NCBI GenBank assembly: GCA_019418025.1
Contig: DYCR01000008.1
Location: 18,920-63,122 of the forward strand
DNA from: Clostridiales bacterium
GTDB taxonomy: Bacteria; Bacillota; Clostridia; Oscillospirales; Oscillospiraceae
Reading direction: 5' to 3'
DNA length: 44,203 nucleotides
In this document: piece after piece, positions 15,296 to 21,927 of the stretch
Numbering within the stretch: position 1 is the stretch's first letter
Layout: each line of letters opens with the position of its first letter
Position numbers and translations under genes: made by a program
Notes under the pieces: generated by a model
Seen by the model: only the letters and a program-made list of their open reading frames with translations
Database searches by the model: none
What the model was told of the DNA's origin: nothing

Positions 15296-15338
15296 AAATG
15301 CCACTGAAATCGAGAGTTTCTCGATTTCAGTGGCATTT
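15296..15338. terminator. bidirectional terminator, perfect 20-bp stem
   Basis: AAATGCCACTGAAATCGAGA (15296-15315) pairs perfectly with 15319-15338 across a 3-nt loop, with A-rich and T-rich flanks. It is probably the original terminator of der-plsY-gpsA and also serves the convergent GNAT gene. Its arm shares the 11-mer CTGAAATCGAG with the gpsA 3' end (14244-14254). Confidence 0.85.
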
Positions 15339-15429
15339 AATCACCTGTACAGTATGACGCGATGCTACCTCCAACGCAGCAAAAAACCTCACTATTGCCG
15401 TTACACCTCCAAAGGGCAAGACATCTGCA

Positions 15430-15927
15430 TCATAAATCCCTAATGTAGCAAACCTCCTGTGTTTCTAAACAGGGCTTTGTTTTCCCTGAAAAGACAAATC
15501 CCAGTGCTTCATAAAATTTTCTGGCTCTGTGATTCCCCTCAAACACCCACAATATTACCCTCGCATACCCCTCAGCCTTCATATCTTTCAGAATTGTTTC
15601 CATCATCCTTGTCCCATAGCCTTTCCTCCAATTTCCTTGCAGACTGTGGATACAAATAAGCTCTGCGTAATCAGGCACATCTTCATCTCTAGCCCGATCC
15701 CACCAAGCAATGCAGTGTGGCACACCATTTACCTCTAAAATATAACCGTTACCTACCTCCTCATCTAGCAGCCGCTTATACATCGCCACACTTCGGCGCA
15801 TGTCTACAACTCTATTCAAAACCTCCTCAGATAGGATATCCGCAAATGCAGTTTTCCAACTCTCGGTTTGTATATAGGCCAAATCATTTTCGTCGCCAAA
15901 CCGAACCTTTCGGATCATATAATCCAT
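15430..15927 (-). CDS. GNAT-family N-acetyltransferase
   Basis: A 165-residue single-domain GNAT protein. The N-terminal strand (MIRKVRFGDENDLAYIQTESWKT) has the usual GNAT start. The acetyl-CoA-binding loop is represented by GNWRKGYGTRMMETILK (R/QxxGxG/A type), and the C-terminal region VILWVFEGNHRARKFYEALGF is the classic N-x-x-A-R-x-F-Y-E-x-x-G-F motif. The substrate (small molecule, antibiotic or protein) cannot be inferred. Start 15927 is preferred because GGGGGA lies 6 bp upstream; an ATG four codons earlier is possible. It is a monocistronic gene, convergent with the gpsA region, and more AT-rich than the core genes around it. Confidence 0.9.
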   Translation of the reverse strand: MDYMIRKVRFGDENDLAYIQTESWKTAFADILSEEVLNRVVDMRRSVAMYKRLLDEEVGNGYILEVNGVPHCIAWWDRARDEDVPDYAELICIHSLQGNWRKGYGTRMMETILKDMKAEGYARVILWVFEGNHRARKFYEALGFVFSGKTKPCLETQEVCYIRDL

Positions 15928-16039
15928 GTTGTCCCCCATTCATTTCAATCTATTTCTTTTGATGACCGCACATGGTAAGCATCAGACAGAATCTCGTCCC
16001 TCCGCCCCATCGGCAGCCATATATGTCTTCAAACAATAC

Positions 16040-16070
16040 AAAAAACGGTATCACCCGAGGATGATACCGT
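16040..16070 (-). terminator. terminator of rpmB
   Basis: On the minus strand ACGGTATCA (16062-16070 read in reverse) pairs with 16045-16053 around an 8-nt loop, followed by TTTTTTG. It lies 18 bp after the L28 stop. Confidence 0.88.
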
Positions 16071-16087
16071 CATTGTGCCGTATTGGA

Positions 16088-16276
16088 TTAGACCGCACGT
16101 TCAACCTTGTTGGAACGGAGGCATCTGGTACAAGCGTACACATGGCACGGAGTACCGTTAACAACCGCCTTAACACGCTTGACGTTGGGCTTCCAGGTAC
16201 GGTTGGAACGTCTGTGAGAGTGAGAAACCTTGATACCAAAGGTAACACCCTTACCACAATAATCACACTTCGCCAT
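16088..16276 (-). CDS. rpmB: 50S ribosomal protein L28
   Basis: A 62-residue L28 starting MAKCDYCGKGVTFG, with SHSHRRSNRTWKPNVKRV in the middle and YACTRCLRSNKVERAV at the end. The CxxC pairs (CDYC and CTRC) make it the zinc-binding C+ type. Start 16276 is fixed by GGAGGTG upstream and by the conserved N-terminus; the frame extends 15 codons further without support. It is monocistronic, with a promoter at 16337-16365, divergent from hprK. Confidence 0.96.
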   Translation of the reverse strand: MAKCDYCGKGVTFGIKVSHSHRRSNRTWKPNVKRVKAVVNGTPCHVYACTRCLRSNKVERAV

Positions 16277-16336
16277 TCGTTGCACCTCCCATCCGTAAAT
16301 AATTCTTAAATAAACACCCATAACAGGCGCTAAAAT

Positions 16337-16365
16337 ATGATATCAGACTTTGTAGAAAAAAGCAA
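16337..16365 (-). promoter_or_regulatory. promoter of rpmB
   Basis: On the minus strand TTGCTT (16360-16365) and TATCAT (16337-16342) with 17 bp between, 60 bp before the start codon. Confidence 0.6.
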
Positions 16366-16401
16366 GTCTTTTTTTGAAATATTTTTCTTTTTATTTTCAT
16401 A

Positions 16402-16430
16402 TTGCCAAGCGGGCCTTCTCCGTCTATAAT
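16402..16430 (+). promoter_or_regulatory. promoter of hprK
   Basis: TTGCCA (16402-16407), 17 bp, TATAAT (16425-16430), 31 bp before the hprK ATG. Confidence 0.75.
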
Positions 16431-16461
16431 AGAATCATACTTCGATTAGGAGGGTCGTTCA

Positions 16462-17406
16462 ATGGCAGAAAATTACAGTGTACTGCTGACGCAGCTGGTC
16501 CAAGTGTTTAATTTGGAAGTCACCTACGCTGCCACAGATTACGAAAAAATACGGCTGACTGTCGCTGACATTGCACGTCCCGGTCTGCAGCTGTCAGGAT
16601 ACTTTGACCACTTTGAGCCGGTACGTCTGCAAGTTGTCGGAAACGTGGAGATGAGCTATTTAGACAAGCTTTCCTCAGCAGAACGCAGGATCGTGTTTGA
16701 CCGTCTCTTCCGGTACAAATTCCCTGCACTACTGGTTTCCAGAGGAATGGAGCACAGCGCCGAATGCATCGAGATGGCAAAAAAGCACAACATCACGCTG
16801 CTTCGCTGCCACGAATCAACAAGTTATATGGTATCATCCATCATCACCTATCTGAATGCCGAGCTGGCACCGAGGATCACCCGCCACGGCGTCCTGATGG
16901 AGGTATACGGCGAGGGTGTGCTGCTCATCGGTGAAAGCGGCATCGGCAAAAGTGAGGCTGCTGTCGAGCTGCTCAAGCGCGGGCACCGGCTCATTGCCGA
17001 TGACGCCGTAGAGATCAAACGGGTCAGCTCCACCACACTGGTCGGCACCGCCCCCCCACTGATTCAGAATTACATTGAGCTGCGGGGTATCGGTATTATC
17101 AATGTGGCAAAGCTGTTCGGCGTGGGTGCCGTCAAGTCGGAAAACGAGATCAATCTGGTGGTCAATATCGTCCCGTGGGACAACCACCACGCATATGACC
17201 GTCTCGGACTGGAGGACAATCACATGGACATTCTGGGCGTAGATGTTCCGCTGAATACAATCCCCATCACCCCGGGCCGAAATCTGGCCGTCATTTTGGA
17301 GGTGGCCGCCATGAACAACCGCCAGCGCAAAATGGGCTATAATGCTGCACTGGAATTCACCGAGCAGATCAACAGTCACTTTATGCAGACCACCGCAAAC
17401 AAATGA
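16462..17406 (+). CDS. hprK: HPr kinase/phosphorylase
   Basis: A 314-residue bifunctional enzyme that phosphorylates or dephosphorylates Ser46 of HPr and so controls carbon catabolite repression in Firmicutes. The N-terminal domain (residues 1-~130) has the SGYFDHFEPVRLQVVG stretch. The C-terminal kinase domain has Walker A GESGIGKSE near residue 157, ADDAVEI, the signature IELRGIGIINVAKLFGVGA, and VPLNTIPITPGRNLAVILEVAAMN. Length matches the family (310-320). AGGAGGG precedes the ATG. It is transcribed alone from the promoter at 16402-16430 and ends at a hairpin before spoIVA. In many Firmicutes hprK neighbours lgt instead; here it interrupts the usual gpsA-spoIVA linkage. Confidence 0.97.
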   Translation: MAENYSVLLTQLVQVFNLEVTYAATDYEKIRLTVADIARPGLQLSGYFDHFEPVRLQVVGNVEMSYLDKLSSAERRIVFDRLFRYKFPALLVSRGMEHSAECIEMAKKHNITLLRCHESTSYMVSSIITYLNAELAPRITRHGVLMEVYGEGVLLIGESGIGKSEAAVELLKRGHRLIADDAVEIKRVSSTTLVGTAPPLIQNYIELRGIGIINVAKLFGVGAVKSENEINLVVNIVPWDNHHAYDRLGLEDNHMDILGVDVPLNTIPITPGRNLAVILEVAAMNNRQRKMGYNAALEFTEQINSHFMQTTANK

Positions 17407-17412
17407 TCTTTC

Positions 17413-17451
17413 AGCCACCTGCATCCCACGGGATACAGGTGGTTCTATTTT
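17413..17451 (+). terminator. terminator of hprK
   Basis: CCACCTGCATCCC (17415-17427) pairs with 17430-17442 with one C/A mismatch (a few central bases form the loop), followed by a T-rich tract ending TTTTT. Confidence 0.8.
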
Positions 17452-17471
17452 TGCATCAAAGGACATACCCT
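17445..17471 (+). promoter_or_regulatory. possible sigmaE-type promoter of spoIVA
   Basis: CATACCCT (17464-17471) resembles the sigmaE -10 (CATACANT, 7/8). The upstream TCTATTT (17445-17451) is only a weak -35 and the spacing is short (12 bp). spoIVA is sigmaE-dependent in Bacillus, so a site is expected here. Confidence 0.35.
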
Positions 17472-17523
17472 GTTTCTAACCAAGGGCAGGAGCGAGCCTC
17501 CTGCCGGAATTAGGAGGCTGGCT

Positions 17524-18987
17524 ATGGAAAACTTTTATGCAAGTCTGGCCGCCAGAACCGGCGGCAATATCTACATTGGCGTTGTGGGCCCGGTCAGAAC
17601 CGGAAAATCCACTCTGATCAAACGGATGATGGAATCACTGGTGATCCCTAATATCTCAGACCCCAACATTGCAGTAAGAGCAAAGGACGAACTGCCTCAG
17701 AGCGGGTCCGGAAAAACGATCATGACCTCCGAGCCAAAATTTGTGCCGGAGGAGGCCGTTGAGATCTGTCCGGACGGGGCCACGAAATTAAAGGTGCGCC
17801 TGATCGACTCGGTCGGATATATGGTAGAAGGAGCAGTTGGGGCCATGGAGGACGACAAGCCCCGAATGGTCTCCACACCATGGTCAGATCAGCCGATCCC
17901 CATGACAGAGGCCGCTGAGATCGGAACAAAGAAAGTTATGGAGGATCACGCATCCATCGGCATCATCGTCACCACTGACGGGACCATCACCGACATCCCC
18001 CGAAATGACTACATTCAGGCCGAACGAAGAGCGATCCTAGACATCAAAGCCACCGGAAAGCCGTTTCTGACCATTATCAACACCGCAAATCCCAATGGGC
18101 AGGCTGCCATGGAGCTTCGCAACAGTCTAAAGGAAGAATTTGATGTTGATGCCGCCATCGCCGATTGTCAGGCCATCTCAGCCGAAGGGATCGTTGCCCT
18201 GCTTCAGGACCTTCTGTACGCCTTCCCTCTCGGCGAGCTTCGCGTATTTCTTCCTCGATGGGTAGATGGTCTGGAATCAGATAATCCGATCAAGCAGACC
18301 ATCTATCAGGAGCTTCTCACCCAAGCCCAAAACATCCACACACTGGGTCAGGCCGGCCCTGCACTGGATTCTCTGTCTCAGCTGGATCAGGTCCAGCAGG
18401 TGGATCTGGATGAGATCGATCTGGGCAGCGGCTCCATCTCCTGCCGCCTCCGCCTGCCGGACCGGCTCTACTACGAAACCCTTAGCAGCAAGACAGGTAC
18501 CCAGATCCGAAACGATGCCGACCTCATGTCTCTTCTCAGTGAGCTGACCAAGGTGAAAGCCGAATACGACCACATTTCCGATGCGCTCTCCGCCGTTCGC
18601 ACGACCGGTTACGGAGTCGTAATGCCCAGCGCCGAGGAGATGACCTTGGAAAAGCCCGAGGTCTTGAAAAAGGGCAACGCATACGGCGTAAAGCTGAAGG
18701 CAGGAGCTCCCTCTATCCATATGATCCGCGTGGATATCGATACCGAAATCAATCCCATGGTGGGCGACGAAAAGCAGTCACAGGATCTGATCAATTACCT
18801 CACAGGAGAAGAGCCGGAAAAGCTGTGGGAAAGCAACATATTCGGAAAATCCGTCTATGACCTGATCCGAGAGGGGCTGAACGCCAAACTGGTCCGGACC
18901 CCCGAGGAAGTACAGGAAAAATTCCGCAGTTCCCTGTCACGCATCATAAACGAGGGTGCCTCCGGCCTGATCTGCATCATTCTGTAG
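17524..18987 (+). CDS. spoIVA: stage IV sporulation protein A
   Basis: A 487-residue coat-morphogenetic ATPase that polymerises on the outer forespore membrane and forms the base of the spore coat. The N-terminus has the TRAFAC-like P-loop GPVRTGKSTLIKR (residues ~22-34), followed by DELPQSGSGKTIMTSEPKF, the Walker B-type LIDSVGYMVEGA and TDGTITDIPRNDY. A middle domain and a conserved C-terminus (NEGASGLICIIL), needed for forespore anchoring in Bacillus, complete it. Length equals the family norm (~490). TTAGGAGG lies 7 bp before the ATG. Together with spoIIID it marks an endospore former. Confidence 0.98.
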   Translation: MENFYASLAARTGGNIYIGVVGPVRTGKSTLIKRMMESLVIPNISDPNIAVRAKDELPQSGSGKTIMTSEPKFVPEEAVEICPDGATKLKVRLIDSVGYMVEGAVGAMEDDKPRMVSTPWSDQPIPMTEAAEIGTKKVMEDHASIGIIVTTDGTITDIPRNDYIQAERRAILDIKATGKPFLTIINTANPNGQAAMELRNSLKEEFDVDAAIADCQAISAEGIVALLQDLLYAFPLGELRVFLPRWVDGLESDNPIKQTIYQELLTQAQNIHTLGQAGPALDSLSQLDQVQQVDLDEIDLGSGSISCRLRLPDRLYYETLSSKTGTQIRNDADLMSLLSELTKVKAEYDHISDALSAVRTTGYGVVMPSAEEMTLEKPEVLKKGNAYGVKLKAGAPSIHMIRVDIDTEINPMVGDEKQSQDLINYLTGEEPEKLWESNIFGKSVYDLIREGLNAKLVRTPEEVQEKFRSSLSRIINEGASGLICIIL

Positions 18988-18988
18988 C

Positions 18989-19017
18989 TTGACAGAATCC
19001 CATGTTTATTTTACAAT
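18989..19017 (+). promoter_or_regulatory. promoter of the PH-domain gene
   Basis: TTGACA (18989-18994), 17 bp, TACAAT (19012-19017), only 22 bp before the ATG. It begins one base after the spoIVA stop, so this gene is transcribed independently of sporulation as well as by read-through. Confidence 0.75.
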
Positions 19018-19038
19018 ACAGAAAAAGGAGTGGTTAAC

Positions 19039-19467
19039 ATGGGTTTTAATGGTATCGATATCATTTGGAAGGACCGCAAGCGTTACTTCGGACTTCCCCT
19101 CAGCTTCAAGCGTTATGCGATCTCGGACGATCGTTTGTTCCTGTCTCAGGGCTTTTTGAATATCAAAGACGATGAGATCCTGCTCTATCGCGTGCGTGAC
19201 CTTTCTCTCAGCCGCACACTGGGGCAGCGGATCTTTGGTGTCGGCACCATCGAGGTCACTTCCTCCGATAAGACACTTCCGATCCTCCGCATCCAGAATA
19301 TCAAAGACCCCGCAGCAGTCAAGGAGCTGATCCACAATCAGGTGGAGGAGATGAAGATCCGCCGCCGTGTGCGTGTCAACGAGATCTCTTCCTGCAGCGA
19401 TGACTTTGACGAGGAGCAGGATAACGATTCAGATCAGGATGACGATCAGGACGAGGATTTCTCCTGA
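19039..19467 (+). CDS. PH-domain-like protein with acidic tail
   Basis: A 142-residue cytoplasmic protein. Residues ~1-105 resemble the bacterial PH domain (YdbS/DUF304 type): beta-strand pattern KRYFGLPLSFKRYAISDDRLFLSQGFLNIKDD (split across residues ~10-45), then YRVRDLSLSRTLGQRIFGVGTIEV, a hallmark of these domains. There are no membrane segments. The last ~25 residues are almost entirely Asp, Glu, Gln and Ser, a very acidic disordered tail. ATG 19039 is chosen over GTG 19030 because AAGGAG is 8 bp upstream. It follows spoIVA by 51 bp with its own promoter. Function unknown; a membrane- or protein-binding adaptor is possible. Confidence 0.8.
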   Translation: MGFNGIDIIWKDRKRYFGLPLSFKRYAISDDRLFLSQGFLNIKDDEILLYRVRDLSLSRTLGQRIFGVGTIEVTSSDKTLPILRIQNIKDPAAVKELIHNQVEEMKIRRRVRVNEISSCSDDFDEEQDNDSDQDDDQDEDFS

Positions 19468-19472
19468 TCCCT

Positions 19473-19505
19473 ACGCCGGGGGCGTTTGCTGCCCCCGGCG
19501 TTTCG
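19473..19505 (+). terminator. terminator of the PH-domain gene
   Basis: ACGCCGGGGGC (19473-19483) pairs perfectly with 19491-19501 around a 7-nt loop. The following T-run is short (TTTCG). Confidence 0.8.
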
Positions 19506-19584
19506 TGCTATTCTCTATGCCGGATTCGTTGTGCATGTTGTCTGTTTTTATGATACATTTTTCGGCAAAATATGCAAATACAGG

Positions 19585-19613
19585 TTGACAATTCTGTCTA
19601 TCCGTGTTAGAAT
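19585..19613 (+). promoter_or_regulatory. promoter of the pyrimidine operon
   Basis: TTGACA (19585-19590), 17 bp, TAGAAT (19608-19613). Transcription would start around 19619-19621, leaving only a ~30-nt leader before the pyrC GTG. That is too short for the PyrR-type antiterminator/terminator leader used by many Firmicutes. Confidence 0.82.
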
Positions 19614-19648
19614 TATAAGGATAAAAACACACTAAGGAGGACAAACCT

Positions 19649-20863
19649 GTGTTGATGAACCTGAAACATGCTCATGTTTACCGAAATGGTCGTTTTGTTC
19701 CTTGTGATGCTTCTTTCGAAATTGCAGCTTCAGAGTCCGGCGAGGGCTCCATGGAGCATTGTTTCCTATTTCCCGGTTTCGTGGATGTTCATGTACATCT
19801 TCGTGAGCCGGGTTTTTTGTATAAAGAAACCATCGCAACCGGCACCGACGCAGCGGCCCACGGCGGATACAGTGATATCTGCTCCATGCCGAACCTATCC
19901 CCGGTGCCCGACTGCGCCGAAACACTTGCGCCGCAGTTAGCCGCCATCCGAAAGGATGCCAAGGTCCGCGTTCACCCCTACGGCTCCATCACCGTACAGC
20001 AAAAGGGCGAGGTTCTTGCCCGACTGGAGGAAATGGCTCCGGATGTCATCGCCTTCACCGACGACGGCAGAGGCATCCAGTCCGAGGAGCTGATGCGTCA
20101 AGCCATGCTGGAGGCAAAGCGCCTCGGCAAGATCGTCGCTGCCCACTGCGAGGACAATCGGCTGATCCACGGCGGATACATCCACGACGGTGAATACGCA
20201 AAGCAGCACGGTCATCGGGGCATCTGCTCCGAAAGCGAATGGGGTCCCATTGCCAGAGATCTGAAGCTGGCAAAGGAAACCGGATGCGCCTACCACGTCT
20301 GCCATATTTCCACCAAAGAAAGCGTCGAACTCATCCGAAAGGCAAAGGCCGAGGGCGTGGATGTGACCTGCGAGACAGGCCCCCACTATATCCTGCTTTC
20401 TGATCAGGATCTTCAGGAGGACGGGCGCTTCAAAATGAATCCGCCCCTGCGCTCCGAGGCGGATCGCAAGGCCATTTTAGAGGGCATTCTGGACGGGACC
20501 ATCGACATGATCGCCACAGATCACGCCCCCCATTCTGCGGAGGAAAAATCCAGAGGCCTTGAAAAAAGCGCCATGGGCGTCGTCGGACTGGAGACAGCCT
20601 TCCCGCTGCTCTATACATATCTGGTCAAGCCCGGTCTGATCACTCTGGAGCGTCTGGTCGAGCTGATGGCCGTCAATCCCCGCAAGCGTTTCGGTATTCC
20701 GGAAACAGAGGACTTCTCTGTCTGGGATCTGAACAAAGAATACAGCATTGATCCGACAACTTTCTGTTCCAAGGGGCAGGCAACTCCCTTTGCCGGGCGG
20801 AAGGTATTCGGTGAGAATCAAATGACTATTGTAGGAGGAAATATCGTATGGCAGAACAAATGA
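19649..20863 (+). CDS. pyrC: dihydroorotase
   Basis: A 404-residue class I-type dihydroorotase that cyclises N-carbamoyl-aspartate to dihydroorotate. Zinc ligands lie in VDVHVHLREPG (His48, His50); other active-site segments are SMPNLSPVPD, AHCEDN, YHVCHIST and ATDHAPHSAEEK. The start is GTG 19649, 8 bp after AAGGAGG; TTG 19652 and ATG 19655 follow directly in frame, so the exact first codon is uncertain. It is the first gene of the nine-gene operon and overlaps carA by 16 bp. Confidence 0.95.
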   Translation: MLMNLKHAHVYRNGRFVPCDASFEIAASESGEGSMEHCFLFPGFVDVHVHLREPGFLYKETIATGTDAAAHGGYSDICSMPNLSPVPDCAETLAPQLAAIRKDAKVRVHPYGSITVQQKGEVLARLEEMAPDVIAFTDDGRGIQSEELMRQAMLEAKRLGKIVAAHCEDNRLIHGGYIHDGEYAKQHGHRGICSESEWGPIARDLKLAKETGCAYHVCHISTKESVELIRKAKAEGVDVTCETGPHYILLSDQDLQEDGRFKMNPPLRSEADRKAILEGILDGTIDMIATDHAPHSAEEKSRGLEKSAMGVVGLETAFPLLYTYLVKPGLITLERLVELMAVNPRKRFGIPETEDFSVWDLNKEYSIDPTTFCSKGQATPFAGRKVFGENQMTIVGGNIVWQNK

Positions 20864-21927
20864 ACAAAAAACTGGTGCTGGAAAACGGCACCGTGTTTGA
20901 GGGGTATGGCTTTGGAGCCAATACCGATGCCATTGCAGCACTCGTCTTTAACACATCCATGGTTGGTTATCAGGAAATCGTTTCCGAAAGCAACTACTAC
21001 GAGCAGATGGTGGTGCTCACCTACCCCATCATCGGCAGCTATGGCGTCAATGACGAGGATGATGAGAGCAAAAGCCCCTGCATCGGCGGACTGATCGTCC
21101 GTGACTACAACGATATTCCCTCCAATTTCCGATACACCAAGACCCTCTCCGAAGCAATGGAGGAGGACGGCATCCCGGGAATCTACGGACTGGATACCCG
21201 TGCGCTGACACGCATTATCCGTGACCACGGCACGCTCCGCGCAATGATCACCGGTCTGGATACCCCCACCGAGACTGCACTGGAGGCCATCCGTGCATGG
21301 CAGCCCTCGGACAACGCCGTCCGCAAGGTAAGCTGTACCAAGCGTTGGTACTCCCGCACCGCCAACCACAGATACAACGTGGTCGCCGTGGATTGCGGCA
21401 TTCGTCTGGGTGCTGTCAAGGATCTGAACAAATTGGGCTGCAACGTCACCGTTGTCCCCTACAACACTCCTGCCGAAAAGATCCTTGCCCTGCAGCCGGA
21501 CGGTCTGTTCATCTCCAACGGCCCCGGCAATCCCGAGCATGTATGCGAAGTGATCTCCCTGATCCAGACCCTTCAGGGCAAGCTCCCCATCCTCGGCACA
21601 GATTTGGGTCATCAGCTGATTTGTCTTGCAAACGGTGCAAAGGTGAAAAAGATGCACGCAGGCCACCACGGCGGCAATCACCCCATCCGCTGTCTGGAAA
21701 CCGGCAAGATCGAAATGGCAAACCAATGCCACAACTATTGTGTAGACGAAGCCAGCATCCCCGGCACCGGTCTGCGCATCACACATGTGAATGTGCTTGA
21801 CGGCACAATCGAGGCGGTGGAAAGCACGCAGCATCCCACCTTCTCTGCGCAGTTCAGCCTGCACCTAGACCACAGCATGTATGCAAAGTTCATTGAGATG
21901 ATGGAAGGGAGAAAGAACAATGCCTAA
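20848..21927 (+). CDS. carA: carbamoyl-phosphate synthase small subunit with inactivated glutaminase triad
   Basis: A 359-residue CarA homologue. The N-terminal domain (~1-155) is normal (FNTSMVGYQEIVSESNYYEQ, GLDTRALTRIIRDHG) and a class I amidotransferase domain follows (~175-350) with SNGPGNP. The nucleophile elbow, GICLGHQ in active enzymes, reads GTDLGHQ: the catalytic Cys is Asp252 (codon GAT at 21601). The usual FSxQxHPEASPGPHD is FSAQFSLHLDHS, so the triad His is Ser337, the Glu is His339, and about six residues are missing. All three triad residues are therefore lost, while the frame and fold-defining positions remain. Known logic (mammalian CPS I, Cys to Ser) predicts ammonia use. 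Start 20848 has GGAGGA 8 bp upstream; the gene overlaps carB by 8 bp. Confidence 0.93.
   Translation: MAEQMNKKLVLENGTVFEGYGFGANTDAIAALVFNTSMVGYQEIVSESNYYEQMVVLTYPIIGSYGVNDEDDESKSPCIGGLIVRDYNDIPSNFRYTKTLSEAMEEDGIPGIYGLDTRALTRIIRDHGTLRAMITGLDTPTETALEAIRAWQPSDNAVRKVSCTKRWYSRTANHRYNVVAVDCGIRLGAVKDLNKLGCNVTVVPYNTPAEKILALQPDGLFISNGPGNPEHVCEVISLIQTLQGKLPILGTDLGHQLICLANGAKVKKMHAGHHGGNHPIRCLETGKIEMANQCHNYCVDEASIPGTGLRITHVNVLDGTIEAVESTQHPTFSAQFSLHLDHSMYAKFIEMMEGRKNNA

Noticed and set aside
15459..15962. Short plus-strand ORFs opposite the GNAT gene
   Set aside because: They are antisense to a gene with clear acetyltransferase motifs and lack ribosome-binding sites.
19500..19648. PyrR-type attenuator or riboswitch in the pyrimidine leader
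   Set aside because: The promoter leaves only about 30 nt before pyrC and no antiterminator/terminator pair is visible.
20818..21864. 348-codon minus-strand ORF over carA
   Set aside because: Antisense shadow of carA without a ribosome-binding site or recognisable protein features.
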